This document shows, in pieces, positions 51,701 to 53,391 of a stretch of 64,000 bases of DNA. Under the pieces are notes generated by a model. The model was given only the letters and a program-made list of their open reading frames with translations, was not told where the DNA came from and did no database searches. A program made the position numbers and the translations under genes. Positions within the stretch are counted from its first letter, which is position 1; each line of letters starts with the position of its first letter. Source of the stretch: Haemonchus contortus (Eukaryota; Nematoda; Chromadorea; Rhabditida; Trichostrongylidae); NCBI GenBank assembly GCA_000469685.2, contig LS997567.1, forward strand, positions 33,635,973 to 33,699,972, written 5' to 3'.

Positions 51701-53391
51701 TGATACATTCACTCTTCCTGCCAGCTGGACAGACCACACTATTGAAGTTATACTTAGGCGATCGTATTCACTGTTCCGAAAAAGCGCTTCTCAATTTCGG
51801 AGCGTGATATGTTTACAATAGCAACTGGGTTTCCCCAACCAGACCTCTCTAGACACTTTCATATGGTAGCACTGACCTCATCAGAGATAAATGGTAGCAC
51901 ACGAGAAATTTTCCCATTAATCAGGGTACCACTACATCTTAAGAGGAAGCTGTACATGTGTTCAAAAAATTGCAGTAGCCATGAGCTTTATCGCGTGTCA
52001 TTTCTGCCGACACTCTAAGCGGATCCTGTCTAGTGCAAACCTTCACAAATAATGGAACATATATCTGAGAACGGTTCGTCGTAAAAAGGATGTGCTCAGT
52101 GGCAATGTGCTACGATATTCTCATAGTTGGACTTTCTGTCTGTACCAGCCTCACTTGAGCTTCAACAAAAGAAACCCAACTCTCCCTTTTTCTAGTGTTA
52201 AATTTATGTGCTAGGATAGTGAGTTAACCATAAGAACGGCAGAGCACTTATCCATTTCCTTCTACGTCGCACAGAGTTCGAAGCAATCAGTGATATACCC
52301 ACAGTGAAAAAAGGTCAGGTATCCCAAAATGGGGCTTTTCTCCGGTCATGAATGCTGCAGCCAAATAGGAACCAATCGCTACCCCATAGGCGACCCCAAG
52401 TCTGGGTAAAATACTTTTTCGACCCCTTGAAAACTCACATTTTGGCCCTCCGTCAGAAGTGTCATCAATTGGGATGAAGACAGCCTTTGCATATTGACAT
52501 GGTTCTGGTGCAAAGAAGGTCGACAACTTCTTCCATAGCAGATCCACCGCTGACGTTCGTGGAGAAGGCTTCTGCACCAAAGGATTCCATAACGCCAGAA
52601 CCTCTAGGGTGCAGAGTCCAAGAACATTCGAGTGTTCGTAAGTGGGAGGGTATCAACCACAGACTCTACATCGAAACAGTGTTAAAAAATCATGCAATCT
52701 GACCAGTGAAACCGACTGTGCAGCTCATGATAAGTTGGACGGAAGTTGAGTGGATTGAAAATAGGCCACCTGCTTCCAAAAGCTTATGCGTCTTCTTGAG
52801 CAGATACAGGACTGGGCAAAACGAAGTAAGGCGCTTGATGCGCATTATAAGAGTTAAATTCAATCATGCTATCCGTGCTACAGAATCCCACATCCGCTTC
52901 GGTCCACGAAGCTGCGTTTGAACTCTTCAACGGAAGCTAGAAAAAGATAGGTTCCTCAATCGCAAGCCATTTATCTGAACCATCTCCAGGGAACGAAAAA
53001 GTTTGGTTGTGGTTTACGTCTACAAGCACTCTGCTTTAGAAGAATTCGGTTCACAGCAGTGACGTGTTCCTGACGTATAAGGAAAATCGAGAAGGTAGTG
53101 AATGAAGCGTAAGTACTTTCTTTCAAGGCGCCGAGGTCGGGATCTCCACGGGGCGAATACATGCTAGAGGACCTGTCGGTGTTGAAGGGCTTCTGACGAC
53201 AAAATGGGCACTTCGTGGAGACGGTCACACTGTAAACGACTTCAAGCCGGTAACTAATCTCGTTGATTGACTTCCATTAATTGTCTCTAAAAGGCACAAT
53301 ATTCTAGAATGGCCGCTATCAGTACATACATGAAGTCTTGAACCCACAAGAGGTTCATAGAGCTGTGGAAATGGTCGGAAAATCTGCATGA
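558..53391 (+). CDS. alh-13: Delta-1-pyrroline-5-carboxylate synthase, reductase half, 12 exons (5' part outside window)
   Basis: P5CS is the bifunctional, normally mitochondrial enzyme that turns glutamate into glutamate-5-semialdehyde for proline and ornithine synthesis. The window holds only the C-terminal gamma-glutamyl phosphate reductase (aldehyde dehydrogenase-fold) domain, about 436 residues, spliced from 558-701, 10922-11043, 12688-12783, 13016-13111, 13234-13323, 14292-14429, 34136-34264, 34355-34468, 47896-47977, 50960-51055, 53128-53249 and 53308-53391. All junction phases agree and the chain ends in TGA. Family hallmarks are [47 protein letters not shown], the catalytic-cysteine segment [20 protein letters not shown] and [17 protein letters not shown]. 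The kinase domain and start codon must lie upstream. Introns of 10, 20 and 13 kb are packed with transposons. The symbol is by homology to the C. elegans gene. Confidence 0.95.
702..1964. other. Intron 1, left part, nothing firmly recognised
   Basis: Between exon 1 and the retroelement. Two exon-like stretches (about 892-975 and 1066-1112, the latter ending in a stop) look open, but they do not fit the P5CS phase or sequence. Confidence 0.4.
1965..2233 (-). repeat. Left (3') LTR-like repeat of BEL/Pao element
   Basis: It matches 10386-10650 in the same orientation, with shared landmarks AGCGGTGCACG, GATACGGGGTGGC, GAGTAAGTT-like and a GTCGC.CAGAG.GAGAC end. Divergence is substantial, so the insertion is old or conversion has occurred. 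Confidence 0.7.
2091..2098 (-). promoter_or_regulatory. TATA-like box in left LTR
   Basis: Read on the minus strand this is TATAAATA, in the same place as an equivalent box in the right LTR copy. It fits the U3 promoter of an element transcribed on the minus strand. Confidence 0.4.
2450..4215 (-). pseudogene. Envelope-like gene of BEL/Pao element (phlebovirus G2-type fusion glycoprotein relative)
   Basis: Three minus-strand blocks follow the integrase. 3790-4215 has a hydrophobic segment and a cysteine-rich piece. About 3342-3560 contains [10 protein letters not shown]. 2806-3003 contains [16 protein letters not shown]. 2450-2809 carries a long hydrophobic stretch near its end, consistent with a membrane anchor. 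The GC.xC.xGA pattern and the order resemble the phlebovirus G2-like envelopes captured by nematode BEL/Pao elements such as C. elegans Cer13/14 (known for the family). The blocks lie in different frames with stops between, so the gene is dead. Assignment rests on pattern and position. Confidence 0.6.
4420..4794 (-). pseudogene. BEL/Pao integrase C-terminal (DUF5641-like) fragment
   Basis: The open stretch reads [20 protein letters not shown] and then [15 protein letters not shown]. It lies immediately 3' of the integrase core on the minus strand, the usual position of the integrase C-terminal domain in Pao elements. Assignment is mainly positional. Confidence 0.5.
5363..6151 (-). pseudogene. 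BEL/Pao integrase core and upstream zinc-binding region
   Basis: 5363-5575 encodes [35 protein letters not shown] and [12 protein letters not shown], matching the Pao integrase core (family form: AIHLEVV.D, and TDCGTNF.GA). 5915-6151 upstream reads [12 protein letters not shown] and [12 protein letters not shown], fitting the linker before the integrase. The two blocks are separated by stops and shifts. Confidence 0.75.
6430..6670 (-). pseudogene. BEL/Pao RNase H-like domain fragment
   Basis: Read on the minus strand it gives [29 protein letters not shown] and [11 protein letters not shown]. These are the RNase H signatures of Pao elements (ETPRLELLA, D.SK.AL.W). It lies between RT and integrase as expected. 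Confidence 0.7.
7132..7990 (-). pseudogene. BEL/Pao reverse transcriptase, catalytic YVDN/YVDD changed
   Basis: The minus strand gives [17 protein letters not shown] (motif A, Asp kept), then [20 protein letters not shown], then [11 protein letters not shown]. The last is motif C, where BEL/Pao elements usually have YVDD or YVDN; here the first Asp is Asn, so the polymerase should be inactive. The block 7132-7365 continues with [12 protein letters not shown]. Frames change between blocks. Confidence 0.8.
8249..8640 (-). pseudogene. BEL/Pao aspartic protease-like domain (DUF1758-like)
   Basis: The minus strand gives [20 protein letters not shown] then [17 protein letters not shown]. The retroviral-type protease motif D-T/S-G-A reads D-T-E-A, so the active-site glycine has been replaced. 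The region between gag and RT is where Pao elements place this domain. Confidence 0.65.
8839..10114 (-). pseudogene. BEL/Pao gag-like region with CCHC zinc knuckle
   Basis: 8839-9084 contains [19 protein letters not shown], a perfect CX2CX4HX4C knuckle followed by another CxxC...H cluster, typical of the C-terminus of BEL/Pao gag. The blocks 9057-9332, 9290-9511 ([20 protein letters not shown]) and 9899-10114, which begins at an ATG, cover the rest. They lie in different frames. Confidence 0.7.
10386..10650 (-). repeat. Right (5') LTR-like repeat of BEL/Pao element
   Basis: It aligns with 1965-2233 and carries the minus-strand TATA-like box TATAAATACTC near 10491-10503. It lies about 270 bases to the right of the ATG of the gag-like frame. 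Confidence 0.7.
10493..10503 (-). promoter_or_regulatory. TATA-like box in right LTR
   Basis: The minus strand reads TATTTATAAATACTC. Its position equals that of the TATA-like box in the left LTR, supporting a U3 promoter driving minus-strand transcription. Confidence 0.4.
10922..11043 (+). CDS. alh-13: P5CS exon 2 of the window
   Basis: The acceptor is cgtttag at 10915-10921; a nearby cag six bases earlier would break the frame. T from the previous exon plus GC makes Cys, giving [20 protein letters not shown] and then [23 protein letters not shown] in family register. The donor gttagt follows AGG at 11043. The exon is 122 bp and ends in phase 0. Confidence 0.93.
11183..11320. repeat. GT-rich microsatellite
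   Basis: A degenerate run of TGTG/TGTATG units in intron 2, directly to the left of the TA-flanked element. Confidence 0.85.
11342..12527. mobile_element. TA-flanked DNA transposon with AGGGTGT termini, transposase not recognised
   Basis: The left end AGGGTGTCCGGAAAAATTTT and the right end (reversed) AGGGTGTACGAAAAGTTTTG form imperfect inverted repeats of about 35 bp flanked by TA at 11340 and 12528, as in Tc1/mariner elements. The longest internal frames (11373-11720 minus; 12135-12395 minus; 11485-11973 plus) show no DDE motif I can name. It may be a degenerate or non-autonomous member. Confidence 0.7.
12688..12783 (+). CDS. alh-13: P5CS exon 3 of the window
   Basis: Acceptor atttttag and donor gtgagc enclose 96 bp (32 codons, phase 0 at both ends). 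It encodes [20 protein letters not shown] followed by [12 protein letters not shown], the strongly conserved cofactor-binding region of gamma-glutamyl phosphate reductase. Confidence 0.96.
13016..13111 (+). CDS. alh-13: P5CS exon 4 of the window, non-canonical acceptor
   Basis: This 96-bp exon encodes [20 protein letters not shown] and [12 protein letters not shown] (family: VAALA.ASGN..LLKGGKEA), then donor gtaaga. It joins exon 3 (ending CLPQ) in phase 0 only if it starts at 13016. The two bases before it are CG (tatttccg) instead of AG. The nearest AG, at 12995-12996 region or in acgag at 13003-13007, would add bases out of frame. Confidence 0.9.
13234..13323 (+). CDS. alh-13: P5CS exon 5 of the window
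   Basis: Acceptor gctttaag and donor gtcaga flank 90 bp (30 codons, phase 0). It encodes [20 protein letters not shown] and [10 protein letters not shown], matching the family's ALGTHG...V.LV.SREDV...L segment. Confidence 0.95.
13608..14169. mobile_element. piggyBac-like MITE
   Basis: The 562-bp element starts CCCTTTAAGGACCATGGCAC and ends ...GTCGTCAAAGGG, giving CCCTTT termini in inverted orientation. The right flank is TTAA (14170-14173) and the left flank is CTAA (13604-13607), the TTAA target of piggyBac with one change. The interior has no transposase, so it is non-autonomous. It lies in P5CS intron 5. Confidence 0.65.
14292..14429 (+). CDS. alh-13: P5CS exon 6 of the window
   Basis: Acceptor ttcatttag and donor gtcagc flank 138 bp (46 codons, phase 0). 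It encodes [20 protein letters not shown], then [20 protein letters not shown] and KDLDEK. These are signature motifs of gamma-glutamyl phosphate reductase. The next exon is 19.7 kb away. Confidence 0.97.
14465..15190 (+). mobile_element. mariner relic (SETMAR/irritans-type), 5' half
   Basis: A left end GGTTGATGCATAAGTTTTTT follows TA at 14463. Downstream, plus-strand blocks read [32 protein letters not shown], then [19 protein letters not shown] and TDLHPETF, the mariner HTH linker and first catalytic segment (family: GDEKW..Y.N.KR..QW...G). There are stops and frame changes. No right terminal repeat was found, so the 3' end is truncated or unrecognisable; the limit at 15190 is approximate. 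Confidence 0.75.
15190..15920. other. Intron 6 stretch without recognised feature
   Basis: It follows the mariner relic. No TE hallmark or exon was seen; some of it may be the decayed 3' part of that mariner. Confidence 0.3.
15925..16165 (-). repeat. Third LTR-like copy (solo-LTR candidate)
   Basis: It shares with the two BEL/Pao LTR copies the landmarks ATCAGCGGTGCAC, GATGCGGGGTGGCAAA, AAAGGTCA.AGG and GGGTCG.GC..AGCGAGACC. No BEL coding sequence adjoins it, which fits a solo LTR left by recombination. Confidence 0.6.
16595..16826. mobile_element. Small MITE-like repeat, copy 1
   Basis: Its ends CTCTACTTTA and TAAAGTAGAG are inverted. The interior contains GGGTATGGGTA-type and GCGCG-rich sequence, and the end CATTGGGACACAGGTTTAAA recurs at 62690-62720 with small changes. 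Confidence 0.5.
16830..17645. other. Intron 6 stretch, nothing recognised
   Basis: I saw no conserved coding or terminal repeats here. Confidence 0.4.
17650..18525 (-). mobile_element. RTE LINE copy A, 3' part (RT end and C-terminus)
   Basis: On the minus strand the sequence gives [19 protein letters not shown], then [20 protein letters not shown], then a degenerate FADD box reading [13 protein letters not shown], then [17 protein letters not shown]. The C-terminus resembles RVPRAS..HWA..ARDRD.W. This is an RTE-clade reverse transcriptase. It is corrupted by stops and shifts, and the right side stops near 18525 where another repeat begins. Confidence 0.8.
18530..18640 (+). repeat. Terminal segment of GGATCCCAAG..GAAGTGG DNA-transposon family
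   Basis: AAGGATCCCAAGCCGAAGTG and the following 70 bases match the left end of the element at 43859. It begins exactly where RTE copy A breaks off, so it may mark the insertion that split that RTE. No partner end was found. Confidence 0.5.
18640..20230. other. Intron 6 stretch inside split RTE, not recognised
   Basis: Possible interior of the inserted DNA element. A + strand frame at 19599-19820 is lysine/arginine-rich but matches nothing I can name. Confidence 0.3.
20300..21960 (-). mobile_element. RTE LINE copy A, 5' part (endonuclease and start of RT)
   Basis: Minus-strand blocks read [20 protein letters not shown] and [14 protein letters not shown] (endonuclease, family GDFNAKIG). Next come [20 protein letters not shown], then [36 protein letters not shown], and [17 protein letters not shown] (RT finger). 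It is probably the same element as 17650-18525, with the middle lost or displaced. Confidence 0.8.
20440..20600. repeat. Dispersed fragment shared with 46315-46465
   Basis: The two sites share AAGCGTCA.GCTTACCTC, a stretch ending in ..GAGC.C..., and GA.CGTTTGG. Both are in the same orientation. On the minus strand both contain a GAG|GTAAGC-like donor motif. Confidence 0.45.
21929..22310. repeat. Tandem 5'-end monomers of RTE copy A
   Basis: Three related units start with CTTTTAGACA..(C/G)TGT at about 21934, 22117 and 22244. The first two continue with TCC(C/T)GT.ATTTTAGC-like and CAACG hairpins. The last holds a perfect 11-bp stem, GACAGCCTGTT/AACAGGCTGTC. They adjoin the endonuclease end, where LINE promoters lie. 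Confidence 0.6.
22403..23500 (-). mobile_element. Tc1/mariner (IS630-type) transposon with CAGGGTG terminus, degenerate
   Basis: The left end CAGGGTGACCCACATGGAGT follows TA at 22401. The minus strand encodes a paired-type N-terminus ([18 protein letters not shown]), then [20 protein letters not shown], a DD-motif region, and finally [14 protein letters not shown]. The last is the usual C-terminus of this nematode family (KRL.ACI.A.GGHFE). Several shifts are present, and the right inverted end was not found, so the right boundary is approximate. Confidence 0.75.
23630..23718. repeat. AT-rich satellite (TATATTAT)n, left block
   Basis: Runs of TATATA and TATTATATA. The same sequence type resumes after each of the two mariners to its right. 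Confidence 0.9.
23719..24974 (-). mobile_element. mariner with intact 26-bp inverted repeats, family M1 copy 1
   Basis: Both ends begin GGTTGAGTCATAAGTCCTCG and match for 26 bases (23719-23744, 24949-24974), flanked by TA. The degenerate minus-strand transposase starts near [18 protein letters not shown] and ends with an ARPHIA-like catalytic stretch. Stops and frameshifts break it. The length of 1256 bp is normal for mariner. It is inserted in an AT satellite. Confidence 0.93.
24975..25123. repeat. AT-rich satellite, middle block
   Basis: TATATATTATTATA-type repeats between two mariners, continuous in character with the blocks on either side. Confidence 0.9.
25124..25991 (-). mobile_element. 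Internally deleted mariner, second family
   Basis: The ends GGTGTGAGCATTGATTTCC and (reversed) GGTGTATGCACTAATTTCC form imperfect inverted repeats, with TA outside. Minus-strand coding includes [33 protein letters not shown] and [16 protein letters not shown], the C-terminus of a mariner transposase. At 868 bp it is about one third shorter than an intact mariner. Confidence 0.88.
25992..26146. repeat. AT-rich satellite, right block
   Basis: The same TATTATATA repeats resume directly after the second mariner and run up to the RTE 3' end. Confidence 0.9.
26150..27954 (-). mobile_element. RTE LINE copy B, reverse transcriptase part
   Basis: 27014-27781 encodes a long RT fragment: [74 protein letters not shown], and [16 protein letters not shown] interrupts the frame just after EYTRHHCA, after which the same frame continues with [17 protein letters not shown], so the catalytic FADD is kept. 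The C-terminal block 26152-26475 reads [17 protein letters not shown] and [12 protein letters not shown]. The 5' part resumes at 29666 beyond the Merlin insertion. The LINE's 3' end abuts the AT satellite. Confidence 0.92.
27947..27954. repeat. Target-site duplication of Merlin element, left copy
   Basis: AGCCGATT here is repeated exactly at 29666-29673 on the other side of the Merlin element. It lies inside RTE coding sequence (minus-strand AAT CGG CT = Asn Arg Leu). Confidence 0.95.
27955..29665 (-). mobile_element. Merlin DNA transposon nested in RTE
   Basis: The 1711-bp element has terminal inverted repeats of about 200 bp starting GGCACTATTTACCCTTTACT. The outer 51 bp are identical and the rest is similar. 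It is flanked by 8-bp duplications AGCCGATT. The minus-strand transposase is of ISXO2/IS1016 type, the hallmark of Merlin. The interrupted RTE reads continuously if the element and one duplication copy are removed. Confidence 0.95.
28319..29286 (-). pseudogene. Merlin transposase (ISXO2-like DDE), degenerate
   Basis: The N-terminal part (29286 to 29095) begins at an ATG and reads [24 protein letters not shown] follows, then [20 protein letters not shown]. The catalytic region has [14 protein letters not shown] (first Asp), [28 protein letters not shown] (second Asp) and [24 protein letters not shown] (third acidic, Glu). The DDE triad is kept. There are TGA near 29094 and TAG near 28395 stops, and a frame change near 28735. 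Confidence 0.9.
29666..29673. repeat. Target-site duplication of Merlin element, right copy
   Basis: AGCCGATT, identical to 27947-27954. Confidence 0.95.
29666..30710 (-). mobile_element. RTE LINE copy B, 5' part (endonuclease)
   Basis: 30308-30676 begins [20 protein letters not shown] and contains [14 protein letters not shown] and [16 protein letters not shown], the apurinic-type endonuclease of RTE. 29590-30177 continues with [32 protein letters not shown] and [19 protein letters not shown], ending at the Merlin junction EYTLLNRL. At least one frame change separates the two blocks. Confidence 0.9.
30711..31185. repeat. Left arm of large inverted repeat
   Basis: From ACAAGGAAGGTCTTTCAGGG to GTGCCCAGGACCA it is the near reverse complement of 32065-32601. 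The spacer is about 880 bp. The left arm begins where RTE copy B's 5' end lies, so it may include that LINE's untranslated leader. Confidence 0.85.
31186..32064. other. Spacer of inverted repeat, with G-rich tract
   Basis: No gene was recognised. It contains a run GAGGAGGGGGGGGGTAGG near 31954-31971 followed by repeated GGAGG blocks, which could form a quadruplex on the + strand. Confidence 0.4.
32065..32601. repeat. Right arm of large inverted repeat
   Basis: It is the reverse complement of 30711-31185 with an extra segment of roughly 70-80 bp near 32125-32200. It ends CCCTGAAAGACCTTCCTTGT. Confidence 0.85.
32602..34135. other. Intron 6, right end, nothing firmly recognised
   Basis: The first 300 bases are GC-rich and reminiscent of a LINE leader. 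A small arginine-rich + strand frame at 33126-33404 has no recognised family. The rest is AT-rich intron up to exon 7. Confidence 0.3.
34136..34264 (+). CDS. alh-13: P5CS exon 7 of the window (catalytic cysteine segment)
   Basis: Acceptor tctattttag and donor gtattt flank 129 bp (43 codons, phase 0). It encodes [20 protein letters not shown] and [23 protein letters not shown]. The Cys in YPSACN aligns with the reductase's catalytic thiol by family knowledge. The leading ATG is an internal Met, not a start, because the protein reads directly on from KDLDEK of the previous exon. Confidence 0.97.
34355..34468 (+). CDS. alh-13: P5CS exon 8 of the window
   Basis: A 90-bp intron (34265-34354) separates it from exon 7. 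Acceptor ttttcag and donor gtgaga flank 114 bp (38 codons, phase 0). It encodes [20 protein letters not shown] followed by [18 protein letters not shown] (family: HAGPK, and SL..EYG.LE..IE). Confidence 0.96.
34469..37581. other. Intron 8, left part, nothing recognised
   Basis: Both strands were read. Short open stretches (for example 36818-37162 plus) lack any family motif. Confidence 0.35.
37584..38887 (+). mobile_element. mariner, family M1 copy 2
   Basis: The ends GGTCGTGTCACAAGTCCTCG and (reversed) GGTCGAGTCATAAGTCCTTG match the family at 23719, with TA outside each. The + strand transposase opens [20 protein letters not shown] at 37821 and continues [20 protein letters not shown] and [20 protein letters not shown], a mariner HTH region. 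A stop follows ADP. Later blocks are shifted. It is opposite in orientation to copy 1. Confidence 0.92.
39111..40317 (-). mobile_element. mariner, third family, degenerate
   Basis: The left end GGTTGTAAGCAACGTTCTTG and right end (reversed) GGTTCTTGGGAAAGTTTTTG are imperfect inverted repeats with TA outside. The minus strand gives [19 protein letters not shown] (first catalytic Asp), [15 protein letters not shown] (second) and [20 protein letters not shown] (third), the mariner DD34D layout. Stops are frequent. 1207 bp. Confidence 0.85.
40318..40984. other. Intron 8 stretch without recognised feature
   Basis: It contains a run of ten C at 40857-40866; nothing else was recognised. Confidence 0.35.
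40985..42560 (-). mobile_element. RTE LINE copy C, internally deleted (same family as copy A)
   Basis: The minus strand shows an endonuclease block at 42065-42271 ([20 protein letters not shown]), broken middle sequence, then [12 protein letters not shown] and [20 protein letters not shown], the C-terminal RTE signature (SKIRWAGHVMR...GRPP.RW). The 3' end (TATCACATGTCGTCTCCTGA) matches that of copy A near 17650. Most of the RT domain is missing. Confidence 0.8.
42561..43858. other. Intron 8 stretch, mostly unrecognised
   Basis: Only a perfect hairpin (43186-43228, listed separately) stands out. Confidence 0.35.
43186..43228. repeat. Perfect 16-bp inverted repeat (hairpin)
   Basis: CGAAACGCTGCGATTA at 43186-43201 and its exact complement TAATCGCAGCGTTTCG at 43213-43228 are separated by 11 bases. 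Confidence 0.9.
44259..44567 (+). pseudogene. DDE superfamily transposase fragment (pogo/Tigger-like)
   Basis: It reads [20 protein letters not shown], then [20 protein letters not shown] and [15 protein letters not shown]. The LLL.DSW...I..IP.GTT...QPLDV..F..FK pattern is that of DDE_1-type transposases. The catalytic Asp of LLLDSW is Glu here. Only the C-terminal part is recognisable. Confidence 0.6.
44986..46239 (-). mobile_element. mariner, fourth family (GGGTGT..CATAAAGTTCGT ends)
   Basis: The left end GGGTGTTCATAAAGTTCGTT and right end (reversed) GGGTGTCCATAAAGTTCGTC are inverted repeats flanked by TA. Three minus-strand blocks in different frames cover the transposase: [20 protein letters not shown] (HTH), [20 protein letters not shown] (first Asp), [12 protein letters not shown] and [20 protein letters not shown] (remaining catalytic region). 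It is about 1.25 kb and full length, but frameshifted. Confidence 0.93.
46250..46497. repeat. Fragment between the two nested mariners, similar to 20440-20600
   Basis: The segment 46315-46465 matches 20440-20600 in the same orientation. It sits between two mariners. Its element type is unknown. Confidence 0.4.
46500..47181 (-). mobile_element. Short mariner with perfect ends (internally deleted)
   Basis: Both ends begin TTGGGTTGTAACATAAGTTC and match for about 30 bases, with TA on each side. The minus strand keeps the catalytic tail [40 protein letters not shown] and [12 protein letters not shown], in one open frame from 47122 to 46619. The N-terminal HTH has been lost. 682 bp. The near-perfect ends suggest recent mobility in trans. 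Confidence 0.93.
47241..47895. other. Intron 8, right end, nothing recognised
   Basis: Between the DDE element and exon 9; no family motif seen. Confidence 0.35.
47896..47977 (+). CDS. alh-13: P5CS exon 9 of the window
   Basis: Acceptor ctttcag and donor gtgtat flank 82 bp. It encodes [20 protein letters not shown] then ETIVTDN and one base of the next codon. It follows exon 8 across a 13.4-kb intron and matches the family's VVD.V.EAI.HI..YGS.HT..IVT.N. Confidence 0.96.
48541..48774 (+). other. Acidic open reading frame, unassigned
   Basis: The frame reads [20 protein letters not shown] and later [15 protein letters not shown] before running into the left end of a Tc1 element at 48722. Acidic N-termini of this kind occur in piggyBac transposases, but nothing else supports that. 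No function assigned. Confidence 0.25.
48722..50399 (+). mobile_element. Tc1-like transposon with internal fold-back rearrangement
   Basis: The left end CAGCGCGTCTCATAAGTATA and right end (reversed) CAGTGCGTTTCATAAGAATA lie inside TA dinucleotides. A second copy of CTCATAAGTATAGGATCACC at 48904-48923 gives the paired repeats of IR/DR Tc elements. The + strand transposase includes [46 protein letters not shown] (first Asp), [18 protein letters not shown] (second Asp) and [14 protein letters not shown] (third region). The C-terminus reads [20 protein letters not shown]. Frames are broken, and part of the centre is replaced by an inverted duplicate. Confidence 0.9.
49688..49956. repeat. Inverted duplication inside the Tc1-like element
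   Basis: 49688-49739 is the reverse complement, with few changes, of 49905-49956 (transposase DLNP region). Between them 49743-49817 is a 75-base near-perfect palindrome centred on GGCACC|TGGTGCC. Confidence 0.88.
50960..51055 (+). CDS. alh-13: P5CS exon 10 of the window
   Basis: Acceptor aattctag and donor gtacgt flank 96 bp. The split Glu codon (G|AA) is restored. It encodes [20 protein letters not shown] and [12 protein letters not shown], then one base of a Gly codon. This is the family's [21 protein letters not shown] motif. Confidence 0.97.
51056..53127. other. Intron 10, nothing recognised
   Basis: A 2.1-kb intron. A B-box-like GGTTCGAATCC at about 51512 lacks a matching acceptor stem. 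No TE ends were seen. Confidence 0.4.
53128..53249 (+). CDS. alh-13: P5CS exon 11 of the window
   Basis: Acceptor tttcaag and donor gtaact flank 122 bp. It begins with the last two bases of Gly and encodes [20 protein letters not shown] then [20 protein letters not shown] (family: [26 protein letters not shown]). Confidence 0.97.
53308..53391 (+). CDS. alh-13: P5CS terminal exon with stop codon
   Basis: A 58-bp intron (53250-53307) ends in tattctag. The exon encodes [20 protein letters not shown] and EMVGKSA, then TGA at 53389-53391. It aligns with the variable C-terminal tail of P5CS (compare LKYLHE in mammals). No clear AATAAA was seen just downstream; an AATATA variant lies near 53442. 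Confidence 0.88.
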   Translation, partial: NGRYQYIHEVLNPQEVHRAVEMVGKSA

